From: Promicromonospora sp. AC04
GTDB taxonomy: Bacteria > Actinomycetota > Actinomycetes > Actinomycetales > Cellulomonadaceae
NCBI RefSeq assembly: GCF_003058225.1
Contig: NZ_QBUG01000003.1
Coordinates: forward strand, 248,001-312,000
Direction of reading: 5' to 3'
DNA: 64,000 bases
Below are positions 1 through 11,969 of this stretch, in pieces. The position numbers were made by a program, and so were the translations under genes. Each line of letters begins with the position of its first letter. The stretch's first letter is position 1. The notes under the pieces are model-generated. The model had not been told where the DNA came from, did no database searches, and saw nothing but the letters and a program-made list of their open reading frames with translations.

Positions 1-649
1 GCTGGCCGAGCTCGGTGCCGAGATCCTGTCGCTGCGGGTCCAGCTGGTCGACGCGCTCCGTCCCGCGGTCGCCGCCGCGTACGAGCAGGTGAGCGACGCC
101 GACGGGCACGCGGAGATCGCCTATCGATCGTCGCTGCCAGCGCTCTCGCCGGGTAATCCACCGGAGTTGTCCACAGGCTCTGGGGATAACTTTTCGGACG
201 TCGGACACCTCCGTGACCTGCTGTTGGAGGCTCTCGTCGCGGCCCGGCCGCAGGAGCTCGAGCGTGGAGTCAGCCTTGTCGGCCCCCACCGGGACGACCT
301 CGTCCTGACCCTCGGCGGGCTGCCCGCCAAGGGTTACGCGAGCCATGGCGAATCCTGGTCGTTCGCGCTCGCGCTGCGGCTCGCGTCGTTCCGGCTCCTG
401 GGCGGAGATCCGCAGAATTCGGCGGATTCACCCGCTTTCTGGGACCCCGATCTGGGCACCGACGCGGATCCCGTGCTGATCCTCGACGACGTGTTCGCCG
501 AGCTCGACGTTCGGCGTCGGGAACGGCTCGCGGAGCTGGTGCTCCCCGCCCGCCAGGTGCTGGTGACGGCGGCCGTGCCCGAGGACATCCCCAAGGTCCT
601 CGACGGCGTACGGTTTCACGTGGAACCCGGGACGGTGACCCGTGACTGA
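1..649 (+). CDS. recF: DNA replication/repair protein RecF (5' end outside window)
   Basis: C-terminal part of RecF, the SMC-like ATPase that helps load RecA at single-strand gaps and restart stalled forks. The frame is open from base 2, so the start lies left of the window. Visible are the ATPase signature ASHGESWS (about 338-361) and the Walker B/D-loop stretch [11 protein letters not shown] (about 476-508), followed by a normal RecF C-terminus. The stop at 647-649 overlaps the GTG of the next gene by 8 nt, which points to translational coupling. A recF - DUF721 - gyrB - gyrA order is the standard origin cluster of Actinobacteria; dnaA and dnaN are therefore expected just to the left (inference). 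A DnaA-box-like sequence lies inside the coding region at 167-175. Confidence 0.95.
   Translation, partial: LAELGAEILSLRVQLVDALRPAVAAAYEQVSDADGHAEIAYRSSLPALSPGNPPELSTGSGDNFSDVGHLRDLLLEALVAARPQELERGVSLVGPHRDDLVLTLGGLPAKGYASHGESWSFALALRLASFRLLGGDPQNSADSPAFWDPDLGTDADPVLILDDVFAELDVRRRERLAELVLPARQVLVTAAVPEDIPKVLDGVRFHVEPGTVTRD
167..189. promoter_or_regulatory. DnaA-box-like sites inside recF
   Basis: TTGTCCACA at 167-175 matches the preferred actinobacterial DnaA box exactly. A weaker inverted match, TGGGGATAA, follows at 181-189. Both lie in recF coding sequence close to the presumed origin, so they may titrate DnaA or simply reflect codon content. Binding is not shown by sequence alone. Confidence 0.4.
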
Positions 650-1184
650 CGAATCTCCACAGGGGCCTGTGGATAACTCTGAGCCCAGTCTGACCCCGGC
701 GTCGGAGGTGGCACGTGCCGCGCTGAACCGCGCCAAAGCGGCGGCTCGTGCCCGGGGGCTGCGGCCCGGATCGCCCTCGCGCCGCTCCCCCCTGGCAGAG
801 CCCCGTTCGAGTGGATCCGGGCCCGGTGCGCGGGATCCGCAGCTCCTCGGTTCGGTGGTGGGCCGGCTCCTGCGCGAGAAGGGCTGGACCGAGGACGTGT
901 CGGTCGGGGGAGTCATGGGCCGATGGCGCGAGGTCGTAGGCCCGGAGATCGCCGACCACTGCACGCCCGAGACCTTCGAGGACAAGGTGCTCGTGGTGCG
1001 CGCCGACTCGACGGCCTGGGCCACCCAGCTCCGGATGCTGGCGCCGACGCTCATCCGGCGCATGGCGGAGGAGATCGGTGAGGGCGTCGTCGAGGAGGTC
1101 ACGGTGCTCGGGCCGGCCGGACCCGGGTTCCGGCGCGGGCCCCGGTCCGTGCGCGGCCCCGGCCCACGGGACACCTGGGGCTGA
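642..1184 (+). CDS. DUF721 (DciA-like) protein
   Basis: A 180-residue protein of the DUF721 family, whose studied members (DciA) bind DnaA/replicative helicase and act in helicase loading. The N-terminal 65 residues are rich in Arg, Ala and Ser and probably disordered. The conserved DUF721 core begins at about residue 67 ([15 protein letters not shown]) and includes the typical [16 protein letters not shown] and [15 protein letters not shown] blocks. The GTG start at 642 overlaps recF by 8 nt and fits the usual actinobacterial arrangement. A strong terminator-like hairpin follows at 1262-1289, so recF and this gene probably share a transcript ending there. Role in helicase loading is taken from the family, not seen directly. 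Confidence 0.88.
   Translation: MTDESPQGPVDNSEPSLTPASEVARAALNRAKAAARARGLRPGSPSRRSPLAEPRSSGSGPGARDPQLLGSVVGRLLREKGWTEDVSVGGVMGRWREVVGPEIADHCTPETFEDKVLVVRADSTAWATQLRMLAPTLIRRMAEEIGEGVVEEVTVLGPAGPGFRRGPRSVRGPGPRDTWG
656..676. promoter_or_regulatory. Inverted pair of DnaA-box-like sites
   Basis: The palindrome TCCACAGG-GG-CCTGTGGA spans 656-673 and its right half continues to TGTGGATAA (668-676), a perfect DnaA box on the minus strand. It sits over the first codons of the DUF721 gene. Two facing boxes this close to the origin could bind DnaA cooperatively; this is inference from motif and position. Confidence 0.45.
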
Positions 1185-1261
1185 CGCCGCGGGCCGCGTC
1201 CGACGGCCCAGGTGCACCGCTACGGGGCTCGTAGGCGAGAGCCTCGGCGGGAACGGCAAAA

Positions 1262-1289
1262 GGGCTCCCCGGCCGAAGCCGGGGAGCCC
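1262..1289. terminator. Bidirectional rho-independent terminator
   Basis: A perfect 12-bp stem (GGGCTCCCCGGC / GCCGGGGAGCCC) closes a CGAA loop. An A-run on the left gives a T-run for minus-strand transcripts and CCTCTT follows on the right. It lies between the convergent DUF721 gene and the LAATG surface-protein gene and can serve both. Confidence 0.85.
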
Positions 1290-1333
1290 CTCTTGGCTCA
1301 GCTACGCCGTAGCGTCAGCCAGGAGTCACTTGC

Positions 1334-2128
1334 TCACGCGTTCGACATGCGCTTGCGGGCCCAGACCAGTGCGATGCCACCGGCGGCGAGCAGCGCGGCG
1401 AACGCGATGGCGCCACCGACGGTCGCACCGGTCGCGGCGAGCACCGGGGGCTCCTCGGCCGAGGGGCTGGGGGAAGCCGACGGCTCGTCGACGGGGGCCA
1501 CGGAGGCCTCGTCGCTCGGCTCTACGACCGGCTCGCTCGGCTCGGGCGCGGGCTCGCAGTTCTCCTCGATGACGACGAGCTCGGTCGGCAGCAGCGCCGT
1601 GCCGTCGTCCTGGAGCAGGTAGGCACCCAGGTCCTCGGGGAATGCGAAGGCGTCCGAGTTGAGCGTGGCGATGATGCCGAGGTCGGACTTGGAGTAGGTG
1701 ATCGCCTCGGTGTTCTCCGGCAGGGCGACGTCGTCGAGGCTGGCGGCGCAGCCGGACACGATCTCGGGGGTCAGCGGGGACACGACCTCGGCGGGCGGCG
1801 GCGTCTGGCAGACGCCGATCGAGCCAGAGTCTGCCCAGTCGAACTGGTCGCCGTCATACGCGTCGACGGTGACGGACCACTCGTGCGCTGCGTCGAGCGC
1901 GAGGCCGTCATAGAGCCCCTGGAACCCATCCGAGAACTCGGCGTCCTCGACGGTCGCGCCGTCGATGACAACCGTGACCTTGGCCCCGGAGTAGTACTTG
2001 AGGTCCACGTTCACCCATCCGCAGTCAGCGGAGACGTTGGGGGTGTGCGCAGACGCGGGAGCGGCTCCAGCGATCATGCCGCCGAAAGCCAGTACGGCGA
2101 GAGTTCCGCCGGCGAGAAGCTTCTTCAC
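1334..2128 (-). CDS. Secreted protein with LAATG sortase anchor
   Basis: A 264-residue exported protein of unknown function. It has a signal peptide (MKKLL, then a hydrophobic stretch ending ASA at about residue 28), a roughly 165-residue extracellular part with Cys residues that could pair, a Pro/Glu/Ser-rich spacer (about 195-230), and a C-terminal cell-wall sorting signal: LAATG, a hydrophobic helix, then the basic tail WARKRMSNA. LAxTG is the motif used by actinobacterial class E sortases, and such an enzyme is encoded at 14866-15699. The GTG start has GAAGGG 8 nt upstream. It is likely a monocistronic gene, with promoter in the AT-richer stretch at about 2190-2245 (inference). Confidence 0.85.
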   Translation of the reverse strand: MKKLLAGGTLAVLAFGGMIAGAAPASAHTPNVSADCGWVNVDLKYYSGAKVTVVIDGATVEDAEFSDGFQGLYDGLALDAAHEWSVTVDAYDGDQFDWADSGSIGVCQTPPPAEVVSPLTPEIVSGCAASLDDVALPENTEAITYSKSDLGIIATLNSDAFAFPEDLGAYLLQDDGTALLPTELVVIEENCEPAPEPSEPVVEPSDEASVAPVDEPSASPSPSAEEPPVLAATGATVGGAIAFAALLAAGGIALVWARKRMSNA

Positions 2129-4787
<2,659 letters not shown>

Positions 4788-4906
4788 GGAGAGAGCTCGC
4801 GAGCACCGGCCCGATCGCCCCACCCGGGCGGGCGGCGTCGGGCACGGAAATGGTGGCCCAGGAGACGAAGTGACACGCCTGTCGGCGTGGAAAGGAAGTA
4901 CAGACG

Positions 4907-7567
4907 GTGACGGACGAGACCCCCGGCGTGGAGAGCTCCGACGACGGCATTCCCATCGACGAGGCGCGGGTCGCGGTGCATCATGGCCGCGTCGAGCAGG
5001 TAGACCTGCAGCTGGAGATGCAGCGGTCATACCTCGACTACGCGATGAGCGTGATCGTGGGCCGCGCGCTGCCCGATGTGCGCGACGGCCTCAAGCCCGT
5101 GCACCGCCGCGTCATCTACGCGATGTACGACGGCGGGTACCGGCCCGACCGCGCGTTCTCCAAGTGCTCGCGCGTGGTGGGCGACGTCATGGGCAAGTAC
5201 CACCCGCACGGTGACACCGCGATCTACGACACCCTGGTGCGCCTGGTCCAGGACTGGGTGCTGCGCTACCCGCTGGTCGCCGGCCAGGGCAACTTCGGCT
5301 CGCCGGGCAACGACCCCGCGGCCGCGCCGCGGTACACCGAGTGCAAGATGGCGCCCCTCGCGCTGGAGATGGTGCGCGACATCGAGAAGGGCACCGTCGA
5401 CTTCCGGCCCAACTACGACGGCCGCACGCAGGAGCCGGTGGTCCTTCCGGCGCGCATCCCGAACCTGCTGGTCAACGGCTCGGCCGGCATCGCCGTCGGC
5501 ATGGCCACGAACATCCCGCCGCACAACCTCCGCGAGGTGGCCGACGGCGTGCGGTGGCACCTCGCCCATCCCGAGGCCACGCGCGAGGAGCTGCTCGAGG
5601 CGCTCATGGAGCGCATCAAGGGCCCGGACTTCCCGTCGGGGGCTCAGATCCTGGGCCACAAGGGCATCGAGGACGCCTACCGCACGGGCCGCGGCTCCAT
5701 CACGATGCGGGCGGTGGTGAGCGTCGAGGAGATCCAGAACCGGATCTGCCTGGTTGTCACCGAGCTGCCGTACATGGTCAACCCGGACAACCTGGCGTCG
5801 AAGATCGCGGACCTCGTCAACGACGGCCGCATCCAGGGGATCGCGGACATCCGCGACGAGACGTCCGGACGTACGGGCCAGCGCCTGGTGATCGTGCTGA
5901 AGCGCGATGCCGTGGCGAAGGTGGTGCTGAACAACCTCTACAAGCACACGCAGCTGCAGGAGAACTTCAGCGCGAACATGCTCGCGCTGGTCGACGAGGT
6001 GCCCCGCACGCTCAGCGTCGACGCGTTCGTGCGGCACTGGACCACGCACCAGATCGAGGTCGTGCGCCGGCGCACCGAGTACCTCCTGAAGGAGGCGCAG
6101 GACCAGATCCACATCTACGAGGGCTATCTCAAGGCCCTCGACGCGCTCGACGAGGTCATCGCGCTGATCCGCCGCTCCCCCGACGCCGACGAGGCGCGGA
6201 CGGGCCTGATGGACCTGCTGACCATCGACGAGCAGCAGGCGAACGCGATCCTCGCGCTGCAGCTGCGCCGTCTGGCGGCCCTGGAGCGGCAGAAGATCCT
6301 CGACGATCACGCCAAGCTCCAGACCCAGATCGACGACTACCTGGACATCCTCGCCAAGCCGGACCGTCAGCGGTCCATCGTGGGCGAGGAGCTCGACGAG
6401 GTCACGGAGCGCTGGGGCGACGAGCGTCGCACGACGATCCTCCCCTACGACGGCGACATGTCCATGGAGGACCTCATCCCCGAGGAGGACGTCGTCGTCA
6501 CGATCACGCGCGGCGGCTACGCCAAGCGGACGCGGACGGACAACTACCGCTCGCAGAAGCGCGGCGGCAAGGGTGTGCGCGGCACGCAGCTGCGCGAGGA
6601 CGACATCGTGGACCACTTCTTCACGACGACGACCCACCACTGGATGCTGTTCTTCACCAACCTCGGCCGGGTCTACCGGGCCAAGGGCTACGAGCTGCCC
6701 GAGGGCGGCCGGGACGCGAAGGGCCAGCACGTCGCGAACCTGCTGGCCTTCCAGCCCGGCGAGAAGATCGCCCAGGTGCTCGACATCCCCGACTACGAGG
6801 CCGCCGAGTACCTGGTGCTGGCCACGCGTCGCGGGCTCGTGAAGAAGACCCGCCTGAGCGAGTACAACTCGCCGCGCACGGGCGGCCTCATCGCGATCAA
6901 CCTGCGGGAGGACGCCGACGGCGACGCGGACGAGCTGGTCTCGGCCCGCCTCGTGAACGCCGACGACGACCTCATCCTCGTGTCGCGCAAGGGCCAGTCG
7001 ATCCGGTTCCACGCGGACGACGAGTCCATCCGCCCGCTCGGCCGCGCCACCTCCGGCGTCACCGGGATGAAGTTCCGGGAGGACGACGAGCTGCTGTCCG
7101 CAGCGGTCGTCATCGACGGGGCAGACCTCTTCGTCGTGACCGAGGGCGGCTTCGCGAAGCGCACCCGCATCTCGGAGTACCGGATCCAGGGCCGGGGCGG
7201 CCTCGGCATCAAGGTCGCGAACCTGGTGGAGGCTCGCGGCGACCTGGTCGGGGCGCTCGTCACCCACTCCGACGACGAGGTCCTGGTCATCATGGAGCGC
7301 GGCAAGATCGTGCGCTCGGCGGTTGCCGAGGTCAACCTCACAGGCCGGAACACGCAGGGGGTAACCTTCGCAAAGCCGGACAAGGGGGACAGGATCATCG
7401 CCGTCGCGCGCAACGCGGAGCGTGAGGACGCGGGCGATGCGACGGGTGCCGTGGACGAGAACTCCGACGACGATCCTGCTGAGCGGGTTACCGTGGAAGA
7501 GATTCCGACCCCCGACGAAGTTCCGAGCACCCCTGAGCAGGACAGCACCGGACGCGAGGACAGCTGA
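4907..7567 (+). CDS. gyrA: DNA gyrase subunit A
   Basis: Breakage-reunion subunit of DNA gyrase, 886 residues. The catalytic tyrosine lies in [12 protein letters not shown], and the quinolone-resistance region reads [15 protein letters not shown], with Thr where E. coli has Ser83. The C-terminal beta-pinwheel carries the GyrA box QKRGGKG (about 6556-6576), which is needed for DNA wrapping. The last 60 residues are an acidic, disordered tail. GTG 4907 has AAAGGAAG about 8 nt upstream. The 119-base gap after gyrB suggests co-transcription. The stop TGA shares its A with the ATG of the next gene. Confidence 0.96.
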   Translation: MTDETPGVESSDDGIPIDEARVAVHHGRVEQVDLQLEMQRSYLDYAMSVIVGRALPDVRDGLKPVHRRVIYAMYDGGYRPDRAFSKCSRVVGDVMGKYHPHGDTAIYDTLVRLVQDWVLRYPLVAGQGNFGSPGNDPAAAPRYTECKMAPLALEMVRDIEKGTVDFRPNYDGRTQEPVVLPARIPNLLVNGSAGIAVGMATNIPPHNLREVADGVRWHLAHPEATREELLEALMERIKGPDFPSGAQILGHKGIEDAYRTGRGSITMRAVVSVEEIQNRICLVVTELPYMVNPDNLASKIADLVNDGRIQGIADIRDETSGRTGQRLVIVLKRDAVAKVVLNNLYKHTQLQENFSANMLALVDEVPRTLSVDAFVRHWTTHQIEVVRRRTEYLLKEAQDQIHIYEGYLKALDALDEVIALIRRSPDADEARTGLMDLLTIDEQQANAILALQLRRLAALERQKILDDHAKLQTQIDDYLDILAKPDRQRSIVGEELDEVTERWGDERRTTILPYDGDMSMEDLIPEEDVVVTITRGGYAKRTRTDNYRSQKRGGKGVRGTQLREDDIVDHFFTTTTHHWMLFFTNLGRVYRAKGYELPEGGRDAKGQHVANLLAFQPGEKIAQVLDIPDYEAAEYLVLATRRGLVKKTRLSEYNSPRTGGLIAINLREDADGDADELVSARLVNADDDLILVSRKGQSIRFHADDESIRPLGRATSGVTGMKFREDDELLSAAVVIDGADLFVVTEGGFAKRTRISEYRIQGRGGLGIKVANLVEARGDLVGALVTHSDDEVLVIMERGKIVRSAVAEVNLTGRNTQGVTFAKPDKGDRIIAVARNAEREDAGDATGAVDENSDDDPAERVTVEEIPTPDEVPSTPEQDSTGREDS

Positions 7568-8835
7568 TGACGAGTGACAAGAACGGGCCCGTGCGCACCG
7601 CGACGCCTGCTCTCGAGGACGACCTGGAGATCACCCGGGATCGCAAGGCCCTGACCGAGGACAAGGCTCCGGCCGAGACCCCGGGCACCAAGCCGGCAGG
7701 GGCCGGTTCCGGGAATGGCTCCGCGTCGAACGGGTCGTCGACGGCCAAGAAGGCCGACGCCGACACCACCTCGAGCAGCGAGGCGTCCACGACCGGCGGG
7801 GACAAGGGCGGTGACGCGCTGCCCGAGCCGATCGTGATCGCGTCGCCGAAGGCGGGCGAGCCCAAGCCGGGGACCAAGCCCCCGGCACCGCCCGCACCTG
7901 GCGAGCCGGGTCTGGCCGTTCCCACGACGGGCGGGGTCTGGCGGTCTGCATACGAGGCGGGCCGCCCGGGCAAGGAGCCGAAGCCGCCGCAGCCCGCGCC
8001 GTCGGCGAACGGCGAGCCCAAGGCCCCTCCGGGTCTCGTCTCGGCGATCGGGCGGGCGTCGGCGAAGACCGACGCCCCCGCGCCGCAGGACACCCCCGTA
8101 CCAGGGCCTGACGCGAGCACGAAGTCGTGGAACCGGGTTCCGGCGCCCGGGGCACCGGCGAGCGTTCCGGTTGCCGCCCCCACGGGTGCGGCGGACGGCG
8201 TGAAGGCCGGCGCGATGAAGGCGGCCCAGGCTGCCCTCGACGCGGCCCGCAGCGCGGCGAAGAAGGTGTCGTCAATCATGCCCGACGACGAGAGCCAGAC
8301 GGCGTCGGCCCCGAGCGAGGCGAAGCCGAGGCCGGACATGCACTACACGGCGGCGGGCGTGCGCGGCACAGCGACCCCGGTCGGTGCGCCGGCTGCCGGT
8401 GCGTCGGGACAGCAGGCGCCGGCACACCCGGCGTCGACCCCCACGCCGGAGGTGCCGCGTCCGGCTCCGGCCGGCCCGCGCCGGGTGCGCCTCGCGGTCT
8501 CCCGGGTGGACCCCTGGTCCGTCATGAAGCTGGCGTTCCTGCTGGCGGTCGCGATAGCGATCATGACGGTGGTCGCCACCGCGGTGTTCTGGTCCGTGCT
8601 GGACGGCTTCGGCGTGTTCACCACGGTGCAGAGCTTCGTGGAGGACGCCGTCGGGCCGCAGAGCAACGTGAACCTCACGCAGTTCGTGGAGTTCCCCCGC
8701 GTCATCTCCCTCGCGACCCTGATCAGCATCTGCAACATCGTGCTGCTGACGGCGATCGCGACCATCATGGCGTTCCTGTACAACATCACGGCGGCACTCG
8801 TCGGCGGCGTCCACATGACGCTCACCGACGACTGA
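7567..8835 (+). CDS. DUF3566 transmembrane protein
   Basis: A 422-residue protein with a long Pro/Ala/Lys-rich, probably disordered cytoplasmic part (about 1-310) and a C-terminal DUF3566 domain starting at RRVRLAVSRVDPWSVMK. That domain contains two membrane helices (about 320-345 and 380-410). The position directly after gyrA, overlapping by one base (TGATG), is conserved across Actinobacteria and supports the assignment. Molecular function is unknown. The disordered region is far longer than in many relatives, so only the last 115 residues can be assigned by similarity. Translation is likely coupled to gyrA. Confidence 0.88.
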   Translation: MTSDKNGPVRTATPALEDDLEITRDRKALTEDKAPAETPGTKPAGAGSGNGSASNGSSTAKKADADTTSSSEASTTGGDKGGDALPEPIVIASPKAGEPKPGTKPPAPPAPGEPGLAVPTTGGVWRSAYEAGRPGKEPKPPQPAPSANGEPKAPPGLVSAIGRASAKTDAPAPQDTPVPGPDASTKSWNRVPAPGAPASVPVAAPTGAADGVKAGAMKAAQAALDAARSAAKKVSSIMPDDESQTASAPSEAKPRPDMHYTAAGVRGTATPVGAPAAGASGQQAPAHPASTPTPEVPRPAPAGPRRVRLAVSRVDPWSVMKLAFLLAVAIAIMTVVATAVFWSVLDGFGVFTTVQSFVEDAVGPQSNVNLTQFVEFPRVISLATLISICNIVLLTAIATIMAFLYNITAALVGGVHMTLTDD

Positions 8836-8923
8836 CCGACGTCTTATCGGCGTCACCCAGAGCGTTCCCGTGCGCCCTCGCGCACGACTCGATGCACGTC
8901 ACACCGCGGACCGCGATTTCGGT

Positions 8924-8953
8924 TTGGGACATCGTCCCTACCTGGGGTAATCT
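8924..8953 (+). promoter_or_regulatory. Candidate promoter for the tRNA-Ile/DLW-39/tRNA-Ala unit
   Basis: TTGGGA (8924-8929) and TAATCT (8948-8953) are separated by 18 bp and end 33 bases before the tRNA-Ile gene. The 5-bp inverted repeat GGGAC-ATC-GTCCC (8926-8938) overlaps the -35 element. The call rests on motif and spacing only. Confidence 0.45.
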
Positions 8954-8986
8954 CCAGTGTCGCGTGAGCGTGCGGAACGCTCGCCC

Positions 8987-9060
8987 GGGGCTATAGCTCA
9001 GACGGTTAGAGCGCTTCCCTGATAAGGAAGAGGTCGGAGGTTCAAGTCCTCCTAGCCCCA
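8987..9060 (+). tRNA. tRNA-Ile (GAT)
   Basis: A 74-base tRNA with acceptor stem GGGGCTA/TAGCCCC, anticodon arm CTTCC-CTGATAA-GGAAG (anticodon GAT) and T-arm GGAGG-TTCAAGT-CCTCC. The discriminator base is A and the CCA end is not encoded. The place downstream of gyrA and DUF3566 is typical for Actinobacteria. Confidence 0.97.
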
Positions 9061-9095
9061 CTCCCGGACCTGCAGAGGCTCCCCAGGAGGAACTC

Positions 9096-9215
9096 GTGAA
9101 GAAGCTGCTCGTAGTGCTGCTCGCGGTGGGCGCCGGCTACGTTCTCTGGCGCAAGCTGAGTGAGGACGCAGCGGGGCGTGATCTCTGGTCCGAGGTGACC
9201 GACTCGATCGACTGA
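9096..9215 (+). CDS. DLW-39 family small membrane protein
   Basis: A 39-residue protein, VKKLLVVLLAVGAGYVLWRK followed by a short tail containing the name-giving DLW motif (residues 29-31, R-DLW-SEVTD). Length, motif and place between tRNA-Ile and tRNA-Ala match the actinobacterial DLW-39 family. The N-terminal half is one membrane helix. GTG 9096 has CAGGAGG at 9084-9090. Function is unknown; its invariant placement suggests it is carried in the tRNA transcript. Confidence 0.9.
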   Translation: MKKLLVVLLAVGAGYVLWRKLSEDAAGRDLWSEVTDSID

Positions 9216-9227
9216 GCGGCCCTCAGC

Positions 9228-9303
9228 GGGGCCATGGCGCAATTGGTAGCGCACCTGCTTTGCAAGCAGGGGGTTGCGGGTTCGAGTCCCGCTGGCTCCA
9301 CCA
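9228..9303 (+). tRNA. tRNA-Ala (TGC)
   Basis: Acceptor stem GGGGCCA/TGGCTCC (one G-T pair), anticodon arm CCTGC-TTTGCAA-GCAGG (anticodon TGC), T-arm GCGGG-TTCGAGT-CCCGC. Unlike the neighbouring tRNA-Ile, the CCA end is encoded (9301-9303). Confidence 0.97.
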
Positions 9304-9311
9304 CCTGACCG

Positions 9312-9335
9312 AAGCCCGGATTCGTCCGGGCTTTT
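9312..9335 (+). terminator. Terminator after tRNA-Ala
   Basis: A 9-bp stem AAGCCCGGA/TCCGGGCTT with a stable TTCG tetraloop is followed by T residues. It starts 9 bases after the encoded CCA and should end the tRNA transcript. Confidence 0.88.
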
Positions 9336-9450
9336 GTCGTTCCCGTGGTTGGACGCACCGCATCAGAGATAACACGTAGGCGCGCCTTGTGGCATCCCCG
9401 TACGTTTGGCCTCGACACCCGATTTTTCACCCCCAATCCGGCTCCGACTG

Positions 9451-9479
9451 CTGACAAGTCAGGACCCCTTCCATATCGT
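9451..9479 (+). promoter_or_regulatory. Possible promoter of the GH64 gene
   Basis: CTGACA (9451-9456) and TATCGT (9474-9479) are 17 bp apart, about 60 bases before the GTG start. The -35 is embedded in the palindrome CTGAC-AA-GTCAG (9451-9462), which could be an operator. Support is weak. No CebR-type palindrome was found in 9336-9540. Confidence 0.3.
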
Positions 9480-9540
9480 CGAGCGGGAGGGGCGCGCACC
9501 ACCCAACTGTTTCGGTCCCTCGTCATCCGAGGAGGACAGC

Positions 9541-10743
9541 GTGTCCCTGACCAGGAAAATCATCGGCACTGTCGCCGCACTGACCGCCACCCTGTCGGCC
9601 GCGGTGGTTGCCACGCCGTCGGCCACCGCGGTACCAGACACGATCCCGCTCACCATCACCAACGACTCCGGCCGCGGCGACCAGGTGTTCATCTACGTCC
9701 TGGGTGAGACGGGTGGTCAGCTCGGCTACTCCGACGCCCAAGGAACGTTCCACGCCTGGCCCGACGCCGGGAGCGTCCCGGAGCCGGCACCCGACGCGTC
9801 GATCGCGGGACCCGCGAACGGGCAGGACGTCACGATCCAGCTGCCCAAGCTGTCGGGCCGCGTGTACTTCTCGTACGGCAGCAAGCTCGACCTCAAGATC
9901 GTGAACGACGGCCGGCTCGTGCAGCCCGCCGTGCAGAATCCGAGCGACCCCAACCGGAACATCCTGTTCAACTGGACGGAGTACACGCTCAACGACTCCG
10001 GCCTGTGGATCAACAGCACCCAGGTCGACTTCTTCTCCGCGCCCTACCAGACGGGTCTGCGCTCCTCGAGCGGCGAGCTGAAGCGCACCGGGATGCTCAA
10101 GCCCGACGGCTGGGGCAACGTCGTATCGGCGCTGTCGCAGCAGGACGGCTGGGACGGTCTCGCGCAGGCCGGCCCCGACGGCTCCGTGCTGCGTGTCCTC
10201 TCCCCCGGCCACGGCGTCGGCACGGGTCAGATCGACGCGAACATCCTGTCCGACTATGTCGACCGGGTCTGGAGCAAGTACTCCAGCGAGACCCTTACCG
10301 TCGTGCCGTACGGCGACCAGCCGGACAAGAAGTTCCTCGGCACCGTCTCGGGCGACACGATGACGTTCACCGACACCTCCGGCGCCGTCGTCACCACGTT
10401 CCCGAAGCCCTCCGGCGAGTCGATCTTCGGATGCGCCGGCGACCTGGCGGCGCCGAACAACGACATCGGCGCCATCGCCCGCACGCTGTGCGCCGGCTTC
10501 AACCGGTCCTCGCTGCTCGACAGCACCACGCAGCCCACCCAGGACCCCGCCGGCTTCTACCAGGACCCGGTGACGAACTACTACGCCAAGTACATCCACC
10601 AGCAGATGGCGGACGGCAAGGCGTACGCCTTCGCGTTCGACGACGTCGTGGCGCAGGAGTCACTGGTGCACGACGGCGACCCGACCGAGGCGTTCATCCA
10701 GCTGGACCCGTTCGCCGGCGCGGCCACACCGATCGGCGGCTGA
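9541..10743 (+). CDS. Secreted GH64 beta-1,3-glucanase
   Basis: Exported glycoside hydrolase of family 64, whose members cut beta-1,3-glucans (laminarin, curdlan, fungal wall) and release laminaripentaose. The 400-residue protein has a signal peptide (VSLTRKII to ATPSATA, about 30 residues) and then the complete GH64 domain. The catalytic pair is recognisable as Glu147 (FNWTEYT) and Asp163 (STQVDFFSAPYQTGL), exactly 16 residues apart as in the characterised enzyme (E154/D170). No carbohydrate-binding module is attached. GTG 9541 follows AGGAGG at 9530-9535; upstream in-frame starts lack this site. It is flanked by terminators on both sides, hence a single-gene unit, probably serving degradation of fungal or plant cell walls. 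Confidence 0.92.
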   Translation: MSLTRKIIGTVAALTATLSAAVVATPSATAVPDTIPLTITNDSGRGDQVFIYVLGETGGQLGYSDAQGTFHAWPDAGSVPEPAPDASIAGPANGQDVTIQLPKLSGRVYFSYGSKLDLKIVNDGRLVQPAVQNPSDPNRNILFNWTEYTLNDSGLWINSTQVDFFSAPYQTGLRSSSGELKRTGMLKPDGWGNVVSALSQQDGWDGLAQAGPDGSVLRVLSPGHGVGTGQIDANILSDYVDRVWSKYSSETLTVVPYGDQPDKKFLGTVSGDTMTFTDTSGAVVTTFPKPSGESIFGCAGDLAAPNNDIGAIARTLCAGFNRSSLLDSTTQPTQDPAGFYQDPVTNYYAKYIHQQMADGKAYAFAFDDVVAQESLVHDGDPTEAFIQLDPFAGAATPIGG

Positions 10744-10766
10744 CGCCGGTCCGCTGGTCGCAGGGT

Positions 10767-10813
10767 GCACAACAGGAGGGCCCGGCCATGACGGGCGGGC
10801 CCTCCTGTTGTGC
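10767..10813. terminator. Long bidirectional terminator hairpin
   Basis: A perfect 18-bp stem (10767-10784 with 10796-10813) closes an 11-base loop between the convergent GH64 and coiled-coil genes. There is no clear T-run, as often in high-GC hosts. Confidence 0.82.
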
Positions 10814-10829
10814 TCGGTGGAGGCCGGGG

Positions 10830-11846
10830 TCAGTCCCCCTGCTTGGTCTCCCCCGGCGGAACCTGGTCCACGATCGGCTCGTCCTTCGCGGCCGGAGCCG
10901 GTTCGGTGGCCTTGGGGTCCGCTGGCTTCGGCGTCGTGCCGGCGGAGCTGTCGGCGCCGCTACGACCGGCCTTCTGCGCAGCGTCGGACACCGCGGTGCT
11001 TGCCTTCTGCGCGGTCGACTTCGCCGCGTCGATGACCGGAGCAGCCTTCTCCTTGGCGGCGTCGAACACCGGTGCCGCCTTCTCGAGCACCGGCCCGGCC
11101 TTCTCCTTGGCCGCCTCGAACGCGGGGCTCGCGGCCGAGTAGGCCCGGACGCCGAGGTCCTTGGCCGTCTGCGCGGCCTTGGCCCCCGCCTCCTTGCCCT
11201 TGGCGACGGCGGAACCCGCCGCCGAGCCGACGCCGGACGAGTGCCTCGCAGCGCCGTCGGAGTAGTCGGCACCCGAGCCCTGCTCCCAGGGCTCGGCCCA
11301 CGGGTCGGTCTGGGGCTGCGCGCGCTTCCAGAACACATAACCCGCGACGGCGGCGCCACCAGCGACCAGCGCGACGAGCCAGCCCTTCTTTGAGCCCTTC
11401 GTGCCGGCCTTGTCCGCCGCCTCGGTGACGGTCTCGGCGAGCGATGCCTTGCCCTGTGCCGCCGCGGCGTTGGCCGCCGCCGCGTTGAAGGCGGAGACCA
11501 TCTTCGGCAGCAGGTCGTCCACGAGCTTGTCGTGTGCGGAGTCGATGAGCGGCGCTGCCTTCCCCGCCGCCTTCTCGACCTGCGGGGCAGCGGCCTGGAG
11601 GCTGTCCTGCCAGGCCTTCTCGGCGCGCGGCGTCAGCCAGGCGATGAAGTCGTTGACGCGGGGCTGGGCCCATTCCTTGGCGTTCGAGGCCCGGTCCTTG
11701 GCCTGGGCCGCGATGGACCCCGCCTGTGTCGCGGCTTTGGAGCTGACGTCGGAAAGCAGAGCTGTGGCCTCCGCGGCCTTCTCCTTGACCTTCTCGGTGT
11801 CGATCTTGCTCGTGTCCACGTAGTCGGTCACTTTCTTGCGGGTCAT
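10830..11846 (-). CDS. Ala/Lys-rich coiled-coil membrane protein
   Basis: A 338-residue protein without an enzymatic signature. Residues 1-155 are Ala/Lys/Glu-rich amphipathic helix with repeated KEKAAEA-like heptads. One membrane helix (about 160-178, GWLVALVAGGAAVAGYVFW) follows, and the C-terminal part again has repeated 11-mer-like blocks (EAAKEKAGPVLEKAAPVFDAAKEKA) and a disordered tail. The heptads resemble LEA-like or apolipoprotein-like proteins, and the location beside ppiA recalls the DUF5324-type genes of Streptomyces; this relation is a guess. The ATG at 11846 diverges from ppiA. It may be an envelope or stress-protective protein, but no function can be assigned. Confidence 0.7.
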   Translation of the reverse strand: MTRKKVTDYVDTSKIDTEKVKEKAAEATALLSDVSSKAATQAGSIAAQAKDRASNAKEWAQPRVNDFIAWLTPRAEKAWQDSLQAAAPQVEKAAGKAAPLIDSAHDKLVDDLLPKMVSAFNAAAANAAAAQGKASLAETVTEAADKAGTKGSKKGWLVALVAGGAAVAGYVFWKRAQPQTDPWAEPWEQGSGADYSDGAARHSSGVGSAAGSAVAKGKEAGAKAAQTAKDLGVRAYSAASPAFEAAKEKAGPVLEKAAPVFDAAKEKAAPVIDAAKSTAQKASTAVSDAAQKAGRSGADSSAGTTPKPADPKATEPAPAAKDEPIVDQVPPGETKQGD

Positions 11847-11969
11847 GAAACTCCCCCCGAACTGTTCAAATAGTCCTCAAGGTGCCACTCTGCCATCGCC
11901 TGCCCTTGCTGGCGAGGGCGAGCGGCGACGGTGCAGCACCAGCGGGCCGCTCCGTGGGAGGATTGATAC

